Shown here piece after piece: positions 32,866-42,149 of a DNA stretch of 64,000 nt (position 1 is its first letter; the number at the start of each line of letters is the position of its first letter). Made by a program: the position numbers and the translations under genes. A model generated the notes under the pieces. The model did no database searches, had not been told where the DNA came from, and was given only the letters and a program-made list of their open reading frames with translations. This DNA comes from JAICMB01 sp035295125 (GTDB taxonomy: Bacteria; Acidobacteriota; Terriglobia; Bryobacterales; Bryobacteraceae), in the NCBI GenBank assembly GCA_035295125.1, contig DATGJP010000121.1, positions 1 through 64,000 of the forward strand, given 5' to 3'.

Positions 32866-34539
32866 TCAGGCGTCCGTATGAAGTGACGAGATAGCGATGT
32901 GTGTGCGGAGCTTTTGAATGAGCAGGTGGGCGCGGAGCATTCTCAGTTTGCGCGAGACGGCGGCGGACCGTTGTCGTTTTTCCGTCGACGACAGCGGAGA
33001 ATCAGGATAAAGCAGCGCCTGCAGATCCCGGTTGCGAAGACCAACGATGGTGAACTCACCGCGATTGATTGCCAGCAGCAGCGCATGGTCTTCGGCGCAA
33101 AAGGGATGTAAGGGACGGACGAATTTTCCATGCCAGCGAACGCGTTTTTCCAGCGGCGCGGTCAGTTCTTGAAGGGTCGTGCTGCCATCGACGGCAGCTA
33201 AGGCATCACAGTAGCAGTCCAGCGCTTTTTGAGACACTTCGGCCCGACGGTGCAAATCCGCCCAGCCGCGGCGCATCGTACGCCATTGGGGATCACCGTC
33301 CGGTTCATCGTTGTTGGGCCGAAACACGCGGAACAGCAAGGTGTCGGTGATGGTGATCTCTGGGCGCAATACAGCGCCCAATTCGCCGTACGCCTTGTCG
33401 TAGAGCTTGATCGAATTCGCCCCCAGACGGTGTTTGATCCGCACGCCATTCGGTCGCACTTTTAGGTCAGAACTGACCGGCACTTCATGCCCACCTACGG
33501 CCGTTCCTTGCTTGCTCACCCGCTTTCCCATGAAGCGCAGCACGTCGGGGCTGGAGAAAGTGGTCATACCCAGATGCACCAGTTGTGGGTAGAGGCGCTC
33601 CAACTGTCGGCGGTCGCGAAACACCCGATCCATCGCCCATTCACTGTCCTGACAGGTCCAGTAATAATCCATGGGGTAATGGCCGCACAGTTGAGAAAAG
33701 TAGGGATGCACCTGCCCGGCCACCCGGTCGAACCACTCCTTCCAGGGCGTCCGCAACTGCGCATCCATGAGTTCTTGCGCGCGCGTGAAATCTTCGATCC
33801 AAGTGAAGCAGTTGTGATGGCGGCGATAGTGGATGCCGGTTTTCTCCATCTGCTGTGCCAGCCATAGCCGTCCGTTCAAATAGATGTGGATGGGAAAAGG
33901 AAACCAGGTCTGCAAGCGCGCGCTCATGAACCCGAACTCTGGATGCATCCAATACTGGTAAATGAACAGGCCTTTGCGGTAGGCCCTCTCCAAGCGCAGT
34001 TTCCGCGTCACCCGATCGCCTCGCACTCTGTAACTGGAGCACAACTCGACCGCGCTCAACGCACAGATCGGGCCGCTGCCGATGCCGTCGGCAATGGCGA
34101 TATGTTGCGCCAATGCCTGTTTGTCTTCTTTACCCGAGTTCAGATAGCGCACCGGCCGGCCAGCCTGCTGCATGATCGCCAGCGAGGCTTCTTTGACTTC
34201 GCGGCTGATCTTCTCGGCATGTTCTCCGAAGTCTTTCAACCCCAGTCCATTGGCCCACAGATACCCCAGTAGGCCGTTCTCGTGATTCAGTCCCAGCGTT
34301 CCGGGGAAGACCAACCGGTCAAAGCCGCTCAACACTCCATTCAGATCCGCAGTGTATCTGGCGATTTCCGCCAAGTATTTCTCAGGTGTGGTCTGTTTGG
34401 GCTGGTTAGGGCGTGGGACCCGATACGACGGTCCACGGTTACGATAGAATTTCCGATCGCGCAACGTACAAGCGGACCGCGCTCTATCCCAAAGGCATCG
34501 ATTAGTTCCGGCGGCTTCAGTTTCCTGCCACCTCCTCAT
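32866..34539 (-). CDS. Large conserved protein of unknown function
   Basis: Up to 557 residues. Characteristic segments: LNGVLSGFDRLVFPGTL, YLWANGLGLKDFGEHAE, YWMHPEFGFMSARLQTWFPF, GRLWLAQQMEKTGIHYRRHHN, STFSSPDVLRFMGK and RIKHRLGANSIKLYDKA. I know this layout as a family repeated in several phyla with patchy distribution, which suggests mobility, but no transposase motif is evident. The ATG at 34539 lies inside the neighbouring gene's last codons, so the true start may be further in (the conserved part begins near YTADLNG). It ends 100 bases after a dispersed repeat. Confidence 0.7.
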   Translation of the reverse strand: MRRWQETEAAGTNRCLWDRARSACTLRDRKFYRNRGPSYRVPRPNQPKQTTPEKYLAEIARYTADLNGVLSGFDRLVFPGTLGLNHENGLLGYLWANGLGLKDFGEHAEKISREVKEASLAIMQQAGRPVRYLNSGKEDKQALAQHIAIADGIGSGPICALSAVELCSSYRVRGDRVTRKLRLERAYRKGLFIYQYWMHPEFGFMSARLQTWFPFPIHIYLNGRLWLAQQMEKTGIHYRRHHNCFTWIEDFTRAQELMDAQLRTPWKEWFDRVAGQVHPYFSQLCGHYPMDYYWTCQDSEWAMDRVFRDRRQLERLYPQLVHLGMTTFSSPDVLRFMGKRVSKQGTAVGGHEVPVSSDLKVRPNGVRIKHRLGANSIKLYDKAYGELGAVLRPEITITDTLLFRVFRPNNDEPDGDPQWRTMRRGWADLHRRAEVSQKALDCYCDALAAVDGSTTLQELTAPLEKRVRWHGKFVRPLHPFCAEDHALLLAINRGEFTIVGLRNRDLQALLYPDSPLSSTEKRQRSAAVSRKLRMLRAHLLIQKLRTHIAISSLHTDA

Positions 34540-36756
34540 TCAATACCGGATACTTCTGCCAATCTTTGTAATCGAAATGCCACCATTCAAAGTCATAAAC
34601 CTGAAACCCTTCGGACTCCATAATCCTGCGTAACAGATCCCGATGCCAGCGCTCCAACGACGTTCCACCCGAGTATTGCGGATACGAGCGCGTCGACATT
34701 TCGTCGTAGCCGCCCGTCATCTGAATCGGCTTGCTCGTCGCGCTATCGTACAAGGTCAGATCCACTGCGCAGCCTCGATTGTGCCGCGAACCTTGCGCCG
34801 GATCGGCCACAAACTCATGCTTATCCGCAGGAGTTCCGTCCCAGAACATCTTCGTTACATACCACGGTCGGTATGCGTCGTGGATCAGCAGGCCATAGCC
34901 GAGTTGATGCAGCTTCTGGTTTGCCCGCACCACTGCCTCAGCCGCAGGTCTTTGCAGAAACGCGCGAGCTGCCGTGTAGAAGGGCGTGCTCATGAAGTTG
35001 TTCGTGCCGGCATATCGGATATCCAGATGAATGCTCCTGTCCAGCTTCACTAGTTCCACCAGGTCTGGCGTGCGGAAATCGCCCTTCTCCTTCGGAGGTT
35101 GTGCCAGCATCGCTTCCTTGCGCAGCTCGGGCACTGGCTTCACAGGCGTAATTCGAAAGGTAGCCCCGGGCGAGGCCGGATCTGGCCGACGCATGAACGT
35201 GACACCGCCAACCCGCACCGATGTCGCCCGGCCGGTTGCATCCCGGGTGAATATGGCGGGCTCGTGTACATACAGCCCAGCCTCCGGAAAACGGAATTCG
35301 TTGGCTCCCATCTCCTCGAGAGGATCGAATGTGAACCACTCGATCAAAGCCGTCAGCTTCCCGCCCCGCTCCAGAATATAGAGCGTGTCGTAGTCCCACC
35401 CGTATTCGCCAATCAGTCCTTCCCACTGCTTGGCGACTGGCCTGGGCTTAGGGGGCGGAAATACTCGCGCGTTTCGCTCCAGCCGCAATTTCGGACCGAA
35501 CGCGTGCACGTCATCCAAAAAAAGATCGTCATCGAGTTTCTTCACCTCGACGCGCGCACCGCTTTGCTGAGGAGTCCAGTAGATCCTGCGGTTGTAAGCC
35601 GCGATCTCGGCGTCGGGATATACGCCTTGCGTGGCCGCGATTTCCTCGTCAGTTAATGGCGTTGTCAGCTCCGCCGAAAGCATCGGTTCATGGTTTCGGT
35701 CAGCGAGCATCCACTCCAGGGCCAGCCGCGCGATGTGATTAACGACTGCATTCGCGCCATCTTTTGTGGTCACAACAACAACGCCGAGTTGATCGTCCGG
35801 CAGTGCTTCTAATTGCGTGGCGAATCCGTAAATCGCCCCGCCATGCGAGATGTCGCGATGCCCCGCAAGTGCGGAGATGCGAAATCCCAGTCCGTACCCC
35901 GTCTTCTCGCCCGGCGCCGCGAACTGCGGCTTCCACATCTTTTCGAGCGTGTCGCGCCGGATCACTCCCCGGCCGCCCGCAAACAGATCCATCAGGAAGG
36001 TCGAGAGGTCCGCGGTGGTCGAGTACATGCACCCTGCCGGGGCCATCCCCAGCTCAAACCGCGGAGCGTCGAAAACTCTTCCGTCATACGTCCACATCAC
36101 CGCTTTGGGAAGGCGCGCAATCAGATCGGGTTGTGGCGTGAACGCGCTATGTCGCATGCCGAAAGGCGCCAGGACTTTCTGTTGCACGTACTGCGCGTAC
36201 GGAGTTTTCTGCGTTACTTCCAGCACCTCGCCGACGACGGCGATCCCGGCGTTGGAGTACTTCGTATGGGACTCCGGCGGGTACACCAGCGTCGTGTCAT
36301 TCAGACTCGCTACTGTTTGGTCCAGAGTCGGTGCGGAGTTATCAAATAATGACCGACTGGCGGCTCGCGAACGAGACCGGACCGATGGGACATCAGCTCC
36401 CGCAGCGTGATCGGTTTTCCGAACGGATTGTGCGGATGGAAATTCGGCAGGTAGCGGTTCACCGGTGCGTCAAGATCGAGCCGCCCCCGTTCCACCAGCT
36501 GCATGATCCCGATATCGGTGAACAGCTTGGATACAGACCCCACGCGATAGACCGCGCCGGCGATGTCGCCGTAGTCTCGTGTCCAGACAACGCGATCGTG
36601 GTCCACCAGTGCGATGGATAGCGCAGGTAGAGCCTTGTCCTGCATCTCCGCCCGGATGACGGCATCCAGCCTGGCGCCGATTGCATTCGTGGACTCCTGC
36701 GCCTGGCCGGCAAATGCCACCAGAGCTGCTATAACTATCCGCCGCAGCATGGGCAT
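34517..36756 (-). pseudogene. Serine hydrolase (beta-lactamase family) fused to VanX-type D,D-dipeptidase, one frameshift
   Basis: Signal IVIAALVAFAGQAQE. Residues 20-390 are a class C beta-lactamase/DD-peptidase fold: GSVSKLF (SxxK), YSNAG (YxN) and SHGGA (HxG). The last 190 residues are a VanX/DdpX dipeptidase: SIHLDIRYAGTNNF, DAYRPW, SRHNRGCAVDLTLYD (SxHxxGxAxD zinc site) and EWWHFDYKDW (ExxH). The frame breaks at 36344-36346, where one T in a T run is missing between VGHY and DNSAPTL. Restoring it gives a single 746-residue protein. A deletion in a homopolymer is a typical sequencing error, so the gene may be intact. It would act on peptidoglycan stem peptides. Confidence 0.8.
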
Positions 36757-36768
36757 GCTTTGTTCTCC

Positions 36769-37902
36769 TCAGTTAATCGAAACCGCGACCGAGCGGAACG
36801 AGAATGTCTTATGACGGACCGTCAGTTGCTGAACCCGGCTATGTCGAACGGTGTACCCCAGCCCCGGTCCCTTTGGAACGCAAATCGTACCGATCGGCGT
36901 TATTTCGACTTCGGGCTCGATGATGTCCTCGTCCCAATAGCGCTGGCTGGCTGAAACATCGCCGGGCAAAACAAACCCGGCCTGCGTAGACATCGCAATG
37001 TTATGCGACCGCCCGATTCCCGATTCGATCATGCCGCCACACCATGCGGGAATCCCGCGCTCTGCACAAAATCTCTGAATACGGCGCGCTTCCGTGTGAC
37101 CACCCACGCGGCCCAGTTTGATATTGATGACCCTGCACGCCCCCATCTCCACCGCCGCGGTTGCATCGCGCAAATGGCGGATCGACTCATCCAGGCAAAG
37201 GCTCGTCGCAAGCTGCGGCTGCAATAACGAGTGTCTGTACATGTCGTCCCATTCGAGCGGCTGCTCGATCATCAGCAAATCGAATTCATCGAGTTTCTTG
37301 AGGTGCTCGGCATCGTCCAACGAGTACGCCGAATTTGCATCCACACTCAGTCTGATGTGCGGAAAGTGCCGCCGTACCTCACGCACGTACTCCACGTCTT
37401 TGCCAGGCTTGATCTTCAACTTGATGCGCTGGTAGCCTGCCGCGACCTCTCGCTCCACCAGAGCTAAGAGCTGATCGACCGAAGGCTGAATGCCTAATGA
37501 GACTCCGCACGGAATCTGTTCGAGTGTTCCGCCCAAATGCCTGCCCAGGGATTCACCCTGAATCTGTGCCTCCAAATCCCAAACAGCGTTTTCGAGAGCC
37601 GCTTTGGACATTTCATGCCCGCGAATTGGCGCCAGCAATAGCGGGATATCAGCGGCGCTCGTCAGGTCCTGATTGGCAAGTTGCGGAATCAAGTAGTCGC
37701 TCAGCACAGACCACGCGAAATCGATGGTTTCGTAGTTGAAGAAGGGCCTTTCCATTGCCGTGCACTCGGCCCAGCCCTCTGCGCCATCGCAATGCACCTG
37801 AACGAGGAGCATGCGCCGGTCCTGGAAGGATCCGAAGCTCGTCTCAAATGGTGAGCGCAACCGCATGCGAATTTCTCGAAGTTCAATCTGATCAATCTTC
37901 AT
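36769..37902 (-). CDS. Enolase-superfamily racemase/o-succinylbenzoate synthase-like protein
   Basis: 377 residues of the MLE subgroup. KLKIKPG carries the two catalytic lysines (KxK). SVDANSAYS, LMIEQPL and CLDESI give the three metal ligands. INIKLGRVGG has the second-side Lys. The end reads WCGGMIESGIGRSHNIAMSTQAG and PGDVSASQRYWDEDI, the pattern of OSBS/N-succinylamino-acid racemases rather than dipeptide epimerases. ATG 37902 is preceded by GAGG at 8 bases. Next to a permease and a VanX-type enzyme, D/L amino-acid interconversion is more likely than menaquinone synthesis. Function among the two activities cannot be settled from sequence. Confidence 0.85.
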   Translation of the reverse strand: MKIDQIELREIRMRLRSPFETSFGSFQDRRMLLVQVHCDGAEGWAECTAMERPFFNYETIDFAWSVLSDYLIPQLANQDLTSAADIPLLLAPIRGHEMSKAALENAVWDLEAQIQGESLGRHLGGTLEQIPCGVSLGIQPSVDQLLALVEREVAAGYQRIKLKIKPGKDVEYVREVRRHFPHIRLSVDANSAYSLDDAEHLKKLDEFDLLMIEQPLEWDDMYRHSLLQPQLATSLCLDESIRHLRDATAAVEMGACRVINIKLGRVGGHTEARRIQRFCAERGIPAWCGGMIESGIGRSHNIAMSTQAGFVLPGDVSASQRYWDEDIIEPEVEITPIGTICVPKGPGLGYTVRHSRVQQLTVRHKTFSFRSVAVSIN

Positions 37903-37912
37903 AGGATGGCCT

Positions 37913-39271
37913 CTATTGCTCGACGGACGTTTCTGCAGCCGATCCGCTGGCCTCTTTGACATGGAACGCGAACCAGTACAAGGGAAGACCGGTCAGAATC
38001 AGGCCGATTCCGTATAACGCTTGCATCGGTTCATTGGCGATCGTTATGGCTACTATGAATCCGGCAGCGGCGACGAACAGGATCGGGACGAAGGGATATG
38101 CCGGCACTCGATATGGTCTGTCGAGGTTTGCCTCACGCCGGCGGAGAACGATAACAGCGAACACGGCGATACCGTAAAAGATCCAGGCCGTAAAAACGAC
38201 GTATGTGAACAGTTGCTGGAAAGAACCCGCCAGGGCCAGTATCATCGACCAGATTCCTTGTACAACGATAGCGACGTTCGGGGCTTGTGATCCTGCGCTC
38301 AGTCGTCCGAACGATCGGAAAAACAATCCATCCCGCGCCATCGCGAAGTACACACGGGGTCCCGTGAGTGTCATTCCGTTAATCGAACCGAGAATAGAGA
38401 CCACAATCAAACAGGTCACCAGGTTGGTTGCCGGTCCCCCATACGCGGCACCGACAGCTGTTGCCGCTGCGCGGTCCGTCGCTTGCAACTGAGCCGGGCT
38501 CAGCACGTGATAGTACGAAATGTTCGCGACCAGGTAGATCCCTGCCAGCGCCAGCGCTCCCCATGAGAGACTTCGCGGCAGGTCCCGTCGCGGATTACGA
38601 AACTCCGCCGCCGTGAACGACACGACGTGCCACCCTTCGTACGCCCAGAGAACCGCAACCAGAGCGGCCCCAATGCCTAGTATCATCGGCGGACCAGCCA
38701 CTGGAGCCTGCGCTGATGAGGCTTTCGCTGTTCCTCCAGCGCTCAGCAGCATAATGACGAGTAAAGCTATGCCGCCGCCTTTGCAGCACGTAACGATGTT
38801 TTGAACCAGCTTGCCGGATTGCAAACCAAACAGGTTCACGACAGTCATCAGAAGAATCGCTGCTGCAGATGCGAGTTTCTGCCCGGCGGGAGACAATCCC
38901 AGCAATTGGGAGAGATACAGTCCGAATGCGACTGCGAGCGTCGCGATGCTTCCGCTGTGGATCAGCGTTAACAGCCCCCAACCGTAAAGAAACGCAACAG
39001 GCCGCCCGTACGCCGCGCGCAGATACACGTACAATCCTCCCGCGCCTGGATACGCCGCCCCGAGTTCGGCCAGGCTCAACGCTCCGAACAGGGTCAGGAG
39101 TCCGCCGGCCAGCCAGATCAGCATTACCATTGGCGGCGATGGAATCTGACGCGCGATATTTCCGGGCACGAGGTAAATACCCGATCCGATTACCGTGCCG
39201 ACTACAATGGCAACGCCGTCCCAGAACGAAAGCGCGGCTGACAAGCCGGTGTTTTTAGTTATGGCGCCCAT
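37913..39271 (-). CDS. APC superfamily amino acid permease
   Basis: 452 residues with about twelve membrane helices. The first is GVAIVVGTVIGSGIYLVPG, the conserved GxGI(Y/F) substrate loop of helix 1. AYGRPVAFLYGWGLL and ANISYYHVL follow, and YPFVPILFVAAAGFI lies near the end. It resembles the LAT-type exchanger branch. ATG 39271 is chosen over a longer frame because it fits the first helix. It is 10 bases ahead of the racemase gene and probably feeds it with amino acids. Confidence 0.88.
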   Translation of the reverse strand: MGAITKNTGLSAALSFWDGVAIVVGTVIGSGIYLVPGNIARQIPSPPMVMLIWLAGGLLTLFGALSLAELGAAYPGAGGLYVYLRAAYGRPVAFLYGWGLLTLIHSGSIATLAVAFGLYLSQLLGLSPAGQKLASAAAILLMTVVNLFGLQSGKLVQNIVTCCKGGGIALLVIMLLSAGGTAKASSAQAPVAGPPMILGIGAALVAVLWAYEGWHVVSFTAAEFRNPRRDLPRSLSWGALALAGIYLVANISYYHVLSPAQLQATDRAAATAVGAAYGGPATNLVTCLIVVSILGSINGMTLTGPRVYFAMARDGLFFRSFGRLSAGSQAPNVAIVVQGIWSMILALAGSFQQLFTYVVFTAWIFYGIAVFAVIVLRRREANLDRPYRVPAYPFVPILFVAAAGFIVAITIANEPMQALYGIGLILTGLPLYWFAFHVKEASGSAAETSVEQ

Positions 39272-39275
39272 GCGT

Positions 39276-39578
39276 TCATTCCGTGTACCAGCGGTAACTG
39301 TTGCGCTGTTTCTCTTCGGCTTTGCGCAGCATCTCCAGCGCGGGCTCACGGCGGGAATTCACGCAGGCCGGCAGCCGAATGCTTGAAAGTGCGATGACAA
39401 GATCGTCGTGTGGAATGTGCAACATTTGTTGAGGCACTGTGTGATAGATCTGAAAGGGCACTAACGCATTCCCAATCTTTGGACTCTTCAGGATAACAAT
39501 ACGTGCAACATGTGTTGCAGTCAGGTCCTCGCCGAACCCGCATGGACGTCCGAGGGCAGGACGTCCTGCGCAGAACAT
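39276..39578 (-). CDS. Possible small protein upstream of the permease
   Basis: About 100 residues if started at ATG 39578. The second half (VARIVILKSPKIGNALVPFQIYHTVPQQMLHIPHDDLVIALSSI) looks like a real protein and the stop is four bases before the permease ATG, as in coupled genes. The first part is unusual and close to a dispersed repeat, so the start is unsure. No family recognised. Confidence 0.35.
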   Translation of the reverse strand: MFCAGRPALGRPCGFGEDLTATHVARIVILKSPKIGNALVPFQIYHTVPQQMLHIPHDDLVIALSSIRLPACVNSRREPALEMLRKAEEKQRNSYRWYTE

Positions 39579-39611
39579 ATTGGAACATCGGTCGAGAAGT
39601 TTGTGCAGTAG

Positions 39612-39680
39612 TGACACGGTGGCGCAGGCGGTTTCGCCTGCGCATGCCGCTCTCAAAGACTTCTGCCAGGGGCTGCTGGT
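39612..39680 (-). repeat. Dispersed repeat, type A copy
   Basis: Read on the minus strand: CAGCCCCTGGCAG, AAGTCTTTGAGAGCGGCATG and CGCAGGCGAAACCGCCTGCG, then CCACC. The 3' part of the element is missing. Confidence 0.72.
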
Positions 39681-39786
39681 GCTCCTACTAGCGACCTGAA
39701 GGTTAGTGCAATCCAAGGCCGACGTACAACAGTCGTCCGTTGGCCATCGCCATATCCGTCCGCCCGGTTCGTATAATGCAGGATTG

Positions 39787-40356
39787 ATGGACAAAACGAG
39801 ATCCTTGCCCCCCGCCGATTTGAGCGGCACAAAAGACGTTTTGAGAGCTGCGCTGTTCGCCGCCGAGAGGCACGCACGACAGAAACGCAAGGGCGCTGCC
39901 GCCGAACCATATATCAACCACTTGCTTGAGGTCGCTGATCTGGTTGCATCTGCATTGACGGAACCGGACACGAACCTCTTGATGGCCGCATTGCTCCATG
40001 ATGTTGTCGAGGACGTGGGCGTTACGAAAGCCGAGGTAGCGGACCTTTTCGGCTCCGATGTGGCCGAGCTTGTAGCTGAAGTGACCGACGACAAGTCGCT
40101 GCCGAAAGCCGAACGGAAACGACTTCAGATCGTCAATGCTCCAAAGAAGTCCATCCGGGCACAAGCGATCAAGGTGGCCGACAAGATCTCGAACCTCAGG
40201 GCGATTTTGAACAGCCCGCCCGAAGATTGGAGTGCCGAGCGGAAGAAGGAGTATTTCGATTGGGCTAAGCAGGTTGTTGACGGCTTGCCAAGCCCCCCGC
40301 CCACTTTGAAGACGGAATTTGAAAAGACGTACAGCCGATTTGGTTCAACAACTTAG
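39787..40356 (+). CDS. Stand-alone HD-domain (p)ppGpp hydrolase-like protein
   Basis: 189 residues, the HD half of RelA/SpoT proteins without synthetase, TGS or ACT parts. RHARQKRKGAAAEPYINHLLEVADLV carries the first His. LMAALLHDVVEDVGVTKAEVADLFG is the HD motif with the ED pair. IKVADKISNLRAI is the C-terminal Asp/Asn segment. This matches small alarmone hydrolases (MESH1/SAH type), which remove pyrophosphate from (p)ppGpp. A TATAAT box ends nine bases before the ATG, so the mRNA is nearly leaderless. Confidence 0.85.
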   Translation: MDKTRSLPPADLSGTKDVLRAALFAAERHARQKRKGAAAEPYINHLLEVADLVASALTEPDTNLLMAALLHDVVEDVGVTKAEVADLFGSDVAELVAEVTDDKSLPKAERKRLQIVNAPKKSIRAQAIKVADKISNLRAILNSPPEDWSAERKKEYFDWAKQVVDGLPSPPPTLKTEFEKTYSRFGSTT

Positions 40357-40720
40357 GTCGACAACGCATACTCGTCACGCCGCTTGATGAAGCCGGAACA
40401 ACCTCCGCCGGATTGTCGGCCGTTCCATTCTCACCGGTACAACCCCATTCCTGACCCTACATTTTGCCCGTTTCGCTCACGTTGAGAGCAGGTAGGCAAA
40501 GGAGGAAGAATGCCTGGTATAGAAATCATTGTCATCGACGGTTCAGACAGCGGGGCCGCGGTTCGCCTGGTGTCCGGATTGGGAAACCAACCTTCAGGCC
40601 GCACCAACCGCTTCTTCGGCCCCGTTATTGAGGCGGCCCGGCTTCTTGTCCCATGTTTTTGGGTACTCGTGTGTGTGGCGGATGGCGTTTGCGCTTCAGA
40701 AGCGGGCGACGCGCTGGCGC
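40357..40720. other. Intergenic stretch
   Basis: No gene I can support. A plus-strand ATG at 40510 has an excellent AAAGGAGG ahead of it, but the frame it opens looks random and runs into the next gene on the opposite strand. Confidence 0.35.
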
Positions 40721-41443
40721 TCAGGAATGCTCGCCGCCGATGTGCAATTTGCCATTTCCTAGAAAACGCCCGATGAGCGCTCCTAAGATCACGGTGGTAA
40801 GGATTGCTGCTCCGTGCGCTCCTAGCGCATGCCACGGTGTCGATATTGGGCATGCAATGCGCCAAGCGGAATTGATCGCGAGACCAGCGCCTGCGCCATA
40901 TAGGGCGCCGGCCATAGTGGGGCGTGTCGCGAGCGAGTTGCGAAACAGCCGGCTGAAGAGCAAAACAAGGATTCCCCCGGCTACTGTGCTGCCAATCCCA
41001 CAGGCTAAGCCCATGATCCAAGGCGAGTCACGTAGCAGTAGTGAAACACGCGGTGGTAGCAAGCCAGGAAGGGGACCGGTCGGACTTGTCGAGAAGGTTG
41101 ACAAGGTGACCGCTACAACAACGAGAGATGCCCCGACGGCCGCGGAATAGACCACCTGCCTCGGCAGCCTGGCAGCCGGTGTGCTTTCATGCGCGGCGAT
41201 CCAGATGAGCGCAATCGCGAACAGGAATTGCGCCGCGGAGGCACCCCACGTCAAGAGTGGCCCTAAAATCCCTGAGTCTCCACGGGGGCCAATAGCCACC
41301 AGAATCGCCGACGAAACCAGAAGAGCGAGTGGAACCATTCGCAACGCCAGGTGGAGTGGTCGCGGCGAAGGTCTGACGGGTGCGAGATCCTGAGCGATTG
41401 CCCGCATCAGCGCTTCCGGCGGCTTAGGTAATGGATCCATCAT
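40721..41443 (-). CDS. NrsF-like (DUF1109) membrane anti-sigma factor
   Basis: 240 residues with six predicted membrane helices (LALRMVPLALLVSSAILVAIG, FLFAIALIWIAA, YSAAVGASLVVVAVTL, MGLACGIGSTVAGGILVLLF, LYGAGAGLAINSAW and LTTVILGALIG). The short cytoplasmic N-terminus MDPLPKPPEALMRAIAQDLAPVRP is where such proteins bind sigma. Its ATG overlaps the sigma stop by four bases. Membrane anti-sigma factors of this type hold an ECF sigma factor until an envelope signal arrives. Confidence 0.78.
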   Translation of the reverse strand: MMDPLPKPPEALMRAIAQDLAPVRPSPRPLHLALRMVPLALLVSSAILVAIGPRGDSGILGPLLTWGASAAQFLFAIALIWIAAHESTPAARLPRQVVYSAAVGASLVVVAVTLSTFSTSPTGPLPGLLPPRVSLLLRDSPWIMGLACGIGSTVAGGILVLLFSRLFRNSLATRPTMAGALYGAGAGLAINSAWRIACPISTPWHALGAHGAAILTTVILGALIGRFLGNGKLHIGGEHS

Positions 41444-41994
41444 GCACGAGCCTTCTGGAGACCGTTGAGGGCGACGCGCAGATCTGCCATTCCTCGACTG
41501 GCACGTGCCCGCGCGGCCGCGGCGGTAATGCCCAACATCCCGCCAATCTCCTCAAAACTGAGCCCCCATTCATGGTGCAGCAGCAACGCTTCCATTTGAT
41601 CCGGCGATAAATGAGCGATACATCTCCGGATCTCGTCCTGGGAGCCGAGCCTGTCTGCTTCCGGAGGCACCGGGAAGTCAGGCAAGTCCTCGCGCGTTTC
41701 GTGAACCCTTGCCCATCGGCGGGCCGCGCGCCGGTTCATTAGAAATACATTCCGCGCCAAACCGAAGACCCAGGGTTTAACCGCATACGCGAGGTTGTAT
41801 GCAGCTCTCGACCGGTGCATTTGAAGAAACGTTTCCTGAAGCAGGTCATCGGCGATTTCGGAGCCGCCTGCCAAATGCGCCAGATACCGGCGCACTCCCG
41901 GCGCGAGCCGCGCGTAGATCTCCTGAAATGCTTCGAGTGATCCGCCCTGATAACGGATCATCAGGGCGCGAAGTTCCTCGTCTCCTTCGCTCAC
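41440..41994 (-). CDS. ECF sigma-70 factor
   Basis: 184 residues. Region 2: FQEIYARLAPGVRRYLAHL, ADDLLQETFLQMHRSRAAYN and KPWVFGLARNVFLMNRRAARRW. Region 4: LSPDQMEALLLHHEWGLSFEEIGGMLGITAAAARARASRG. GTG 41994 with GAGG five bases ahead is preferred to upstream in-frame starts, which lack a ribosome site. It is translationally coupled to the NrsF-like anti-sigma. The divergent secreted gene at 42150 may be its target. Confidence 0.9.
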   Translation of the reverse strand: MSEGDEELRALMIRYQGGSLEAFQEIYARLAPGVRRYLAHLAGGSEIADDLLQETFLQMHRSRAAYNLAYAVKPWVFGLARNVFLMNRRAARRWARVHETREDLPDFPVPPEADRLGSQDEIRRCIAHLSPDQMEALLLHHEWGLSFEEIGGMLGITAAAARARASRGMADLRVALNGLQKARA

Positions 41995-42149
41995 ACTAAC
42001 CTCTTTGCCGCGGGAGGCATCTTTGTGACCGGTCTTAAGCAAAAAATCGGTCACTCGCAATCGTGTCACAGGTCGGGCGCTGGGGGCAAATATCAGACAG
42101 GCGAGCAAAAGGTCGCCCGCAACCAAACCAAACTGAATCGAGGTAATCC

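Noticed and set aside
36769..37902. Calling the racemase-like gene menC
   Set aside because: OSBS and N-succinylamino-acid racemase activities share this sequence pattern. Context favours racemase, so no symbol is given.
40510..40776. Small plus-strand frame with a perfect AAAGGAGG site
   Set aside because: Good ribosome site but residues look random after the first few and it overlaps the 3' end of the NrsF-type gene. Could be a chance match.
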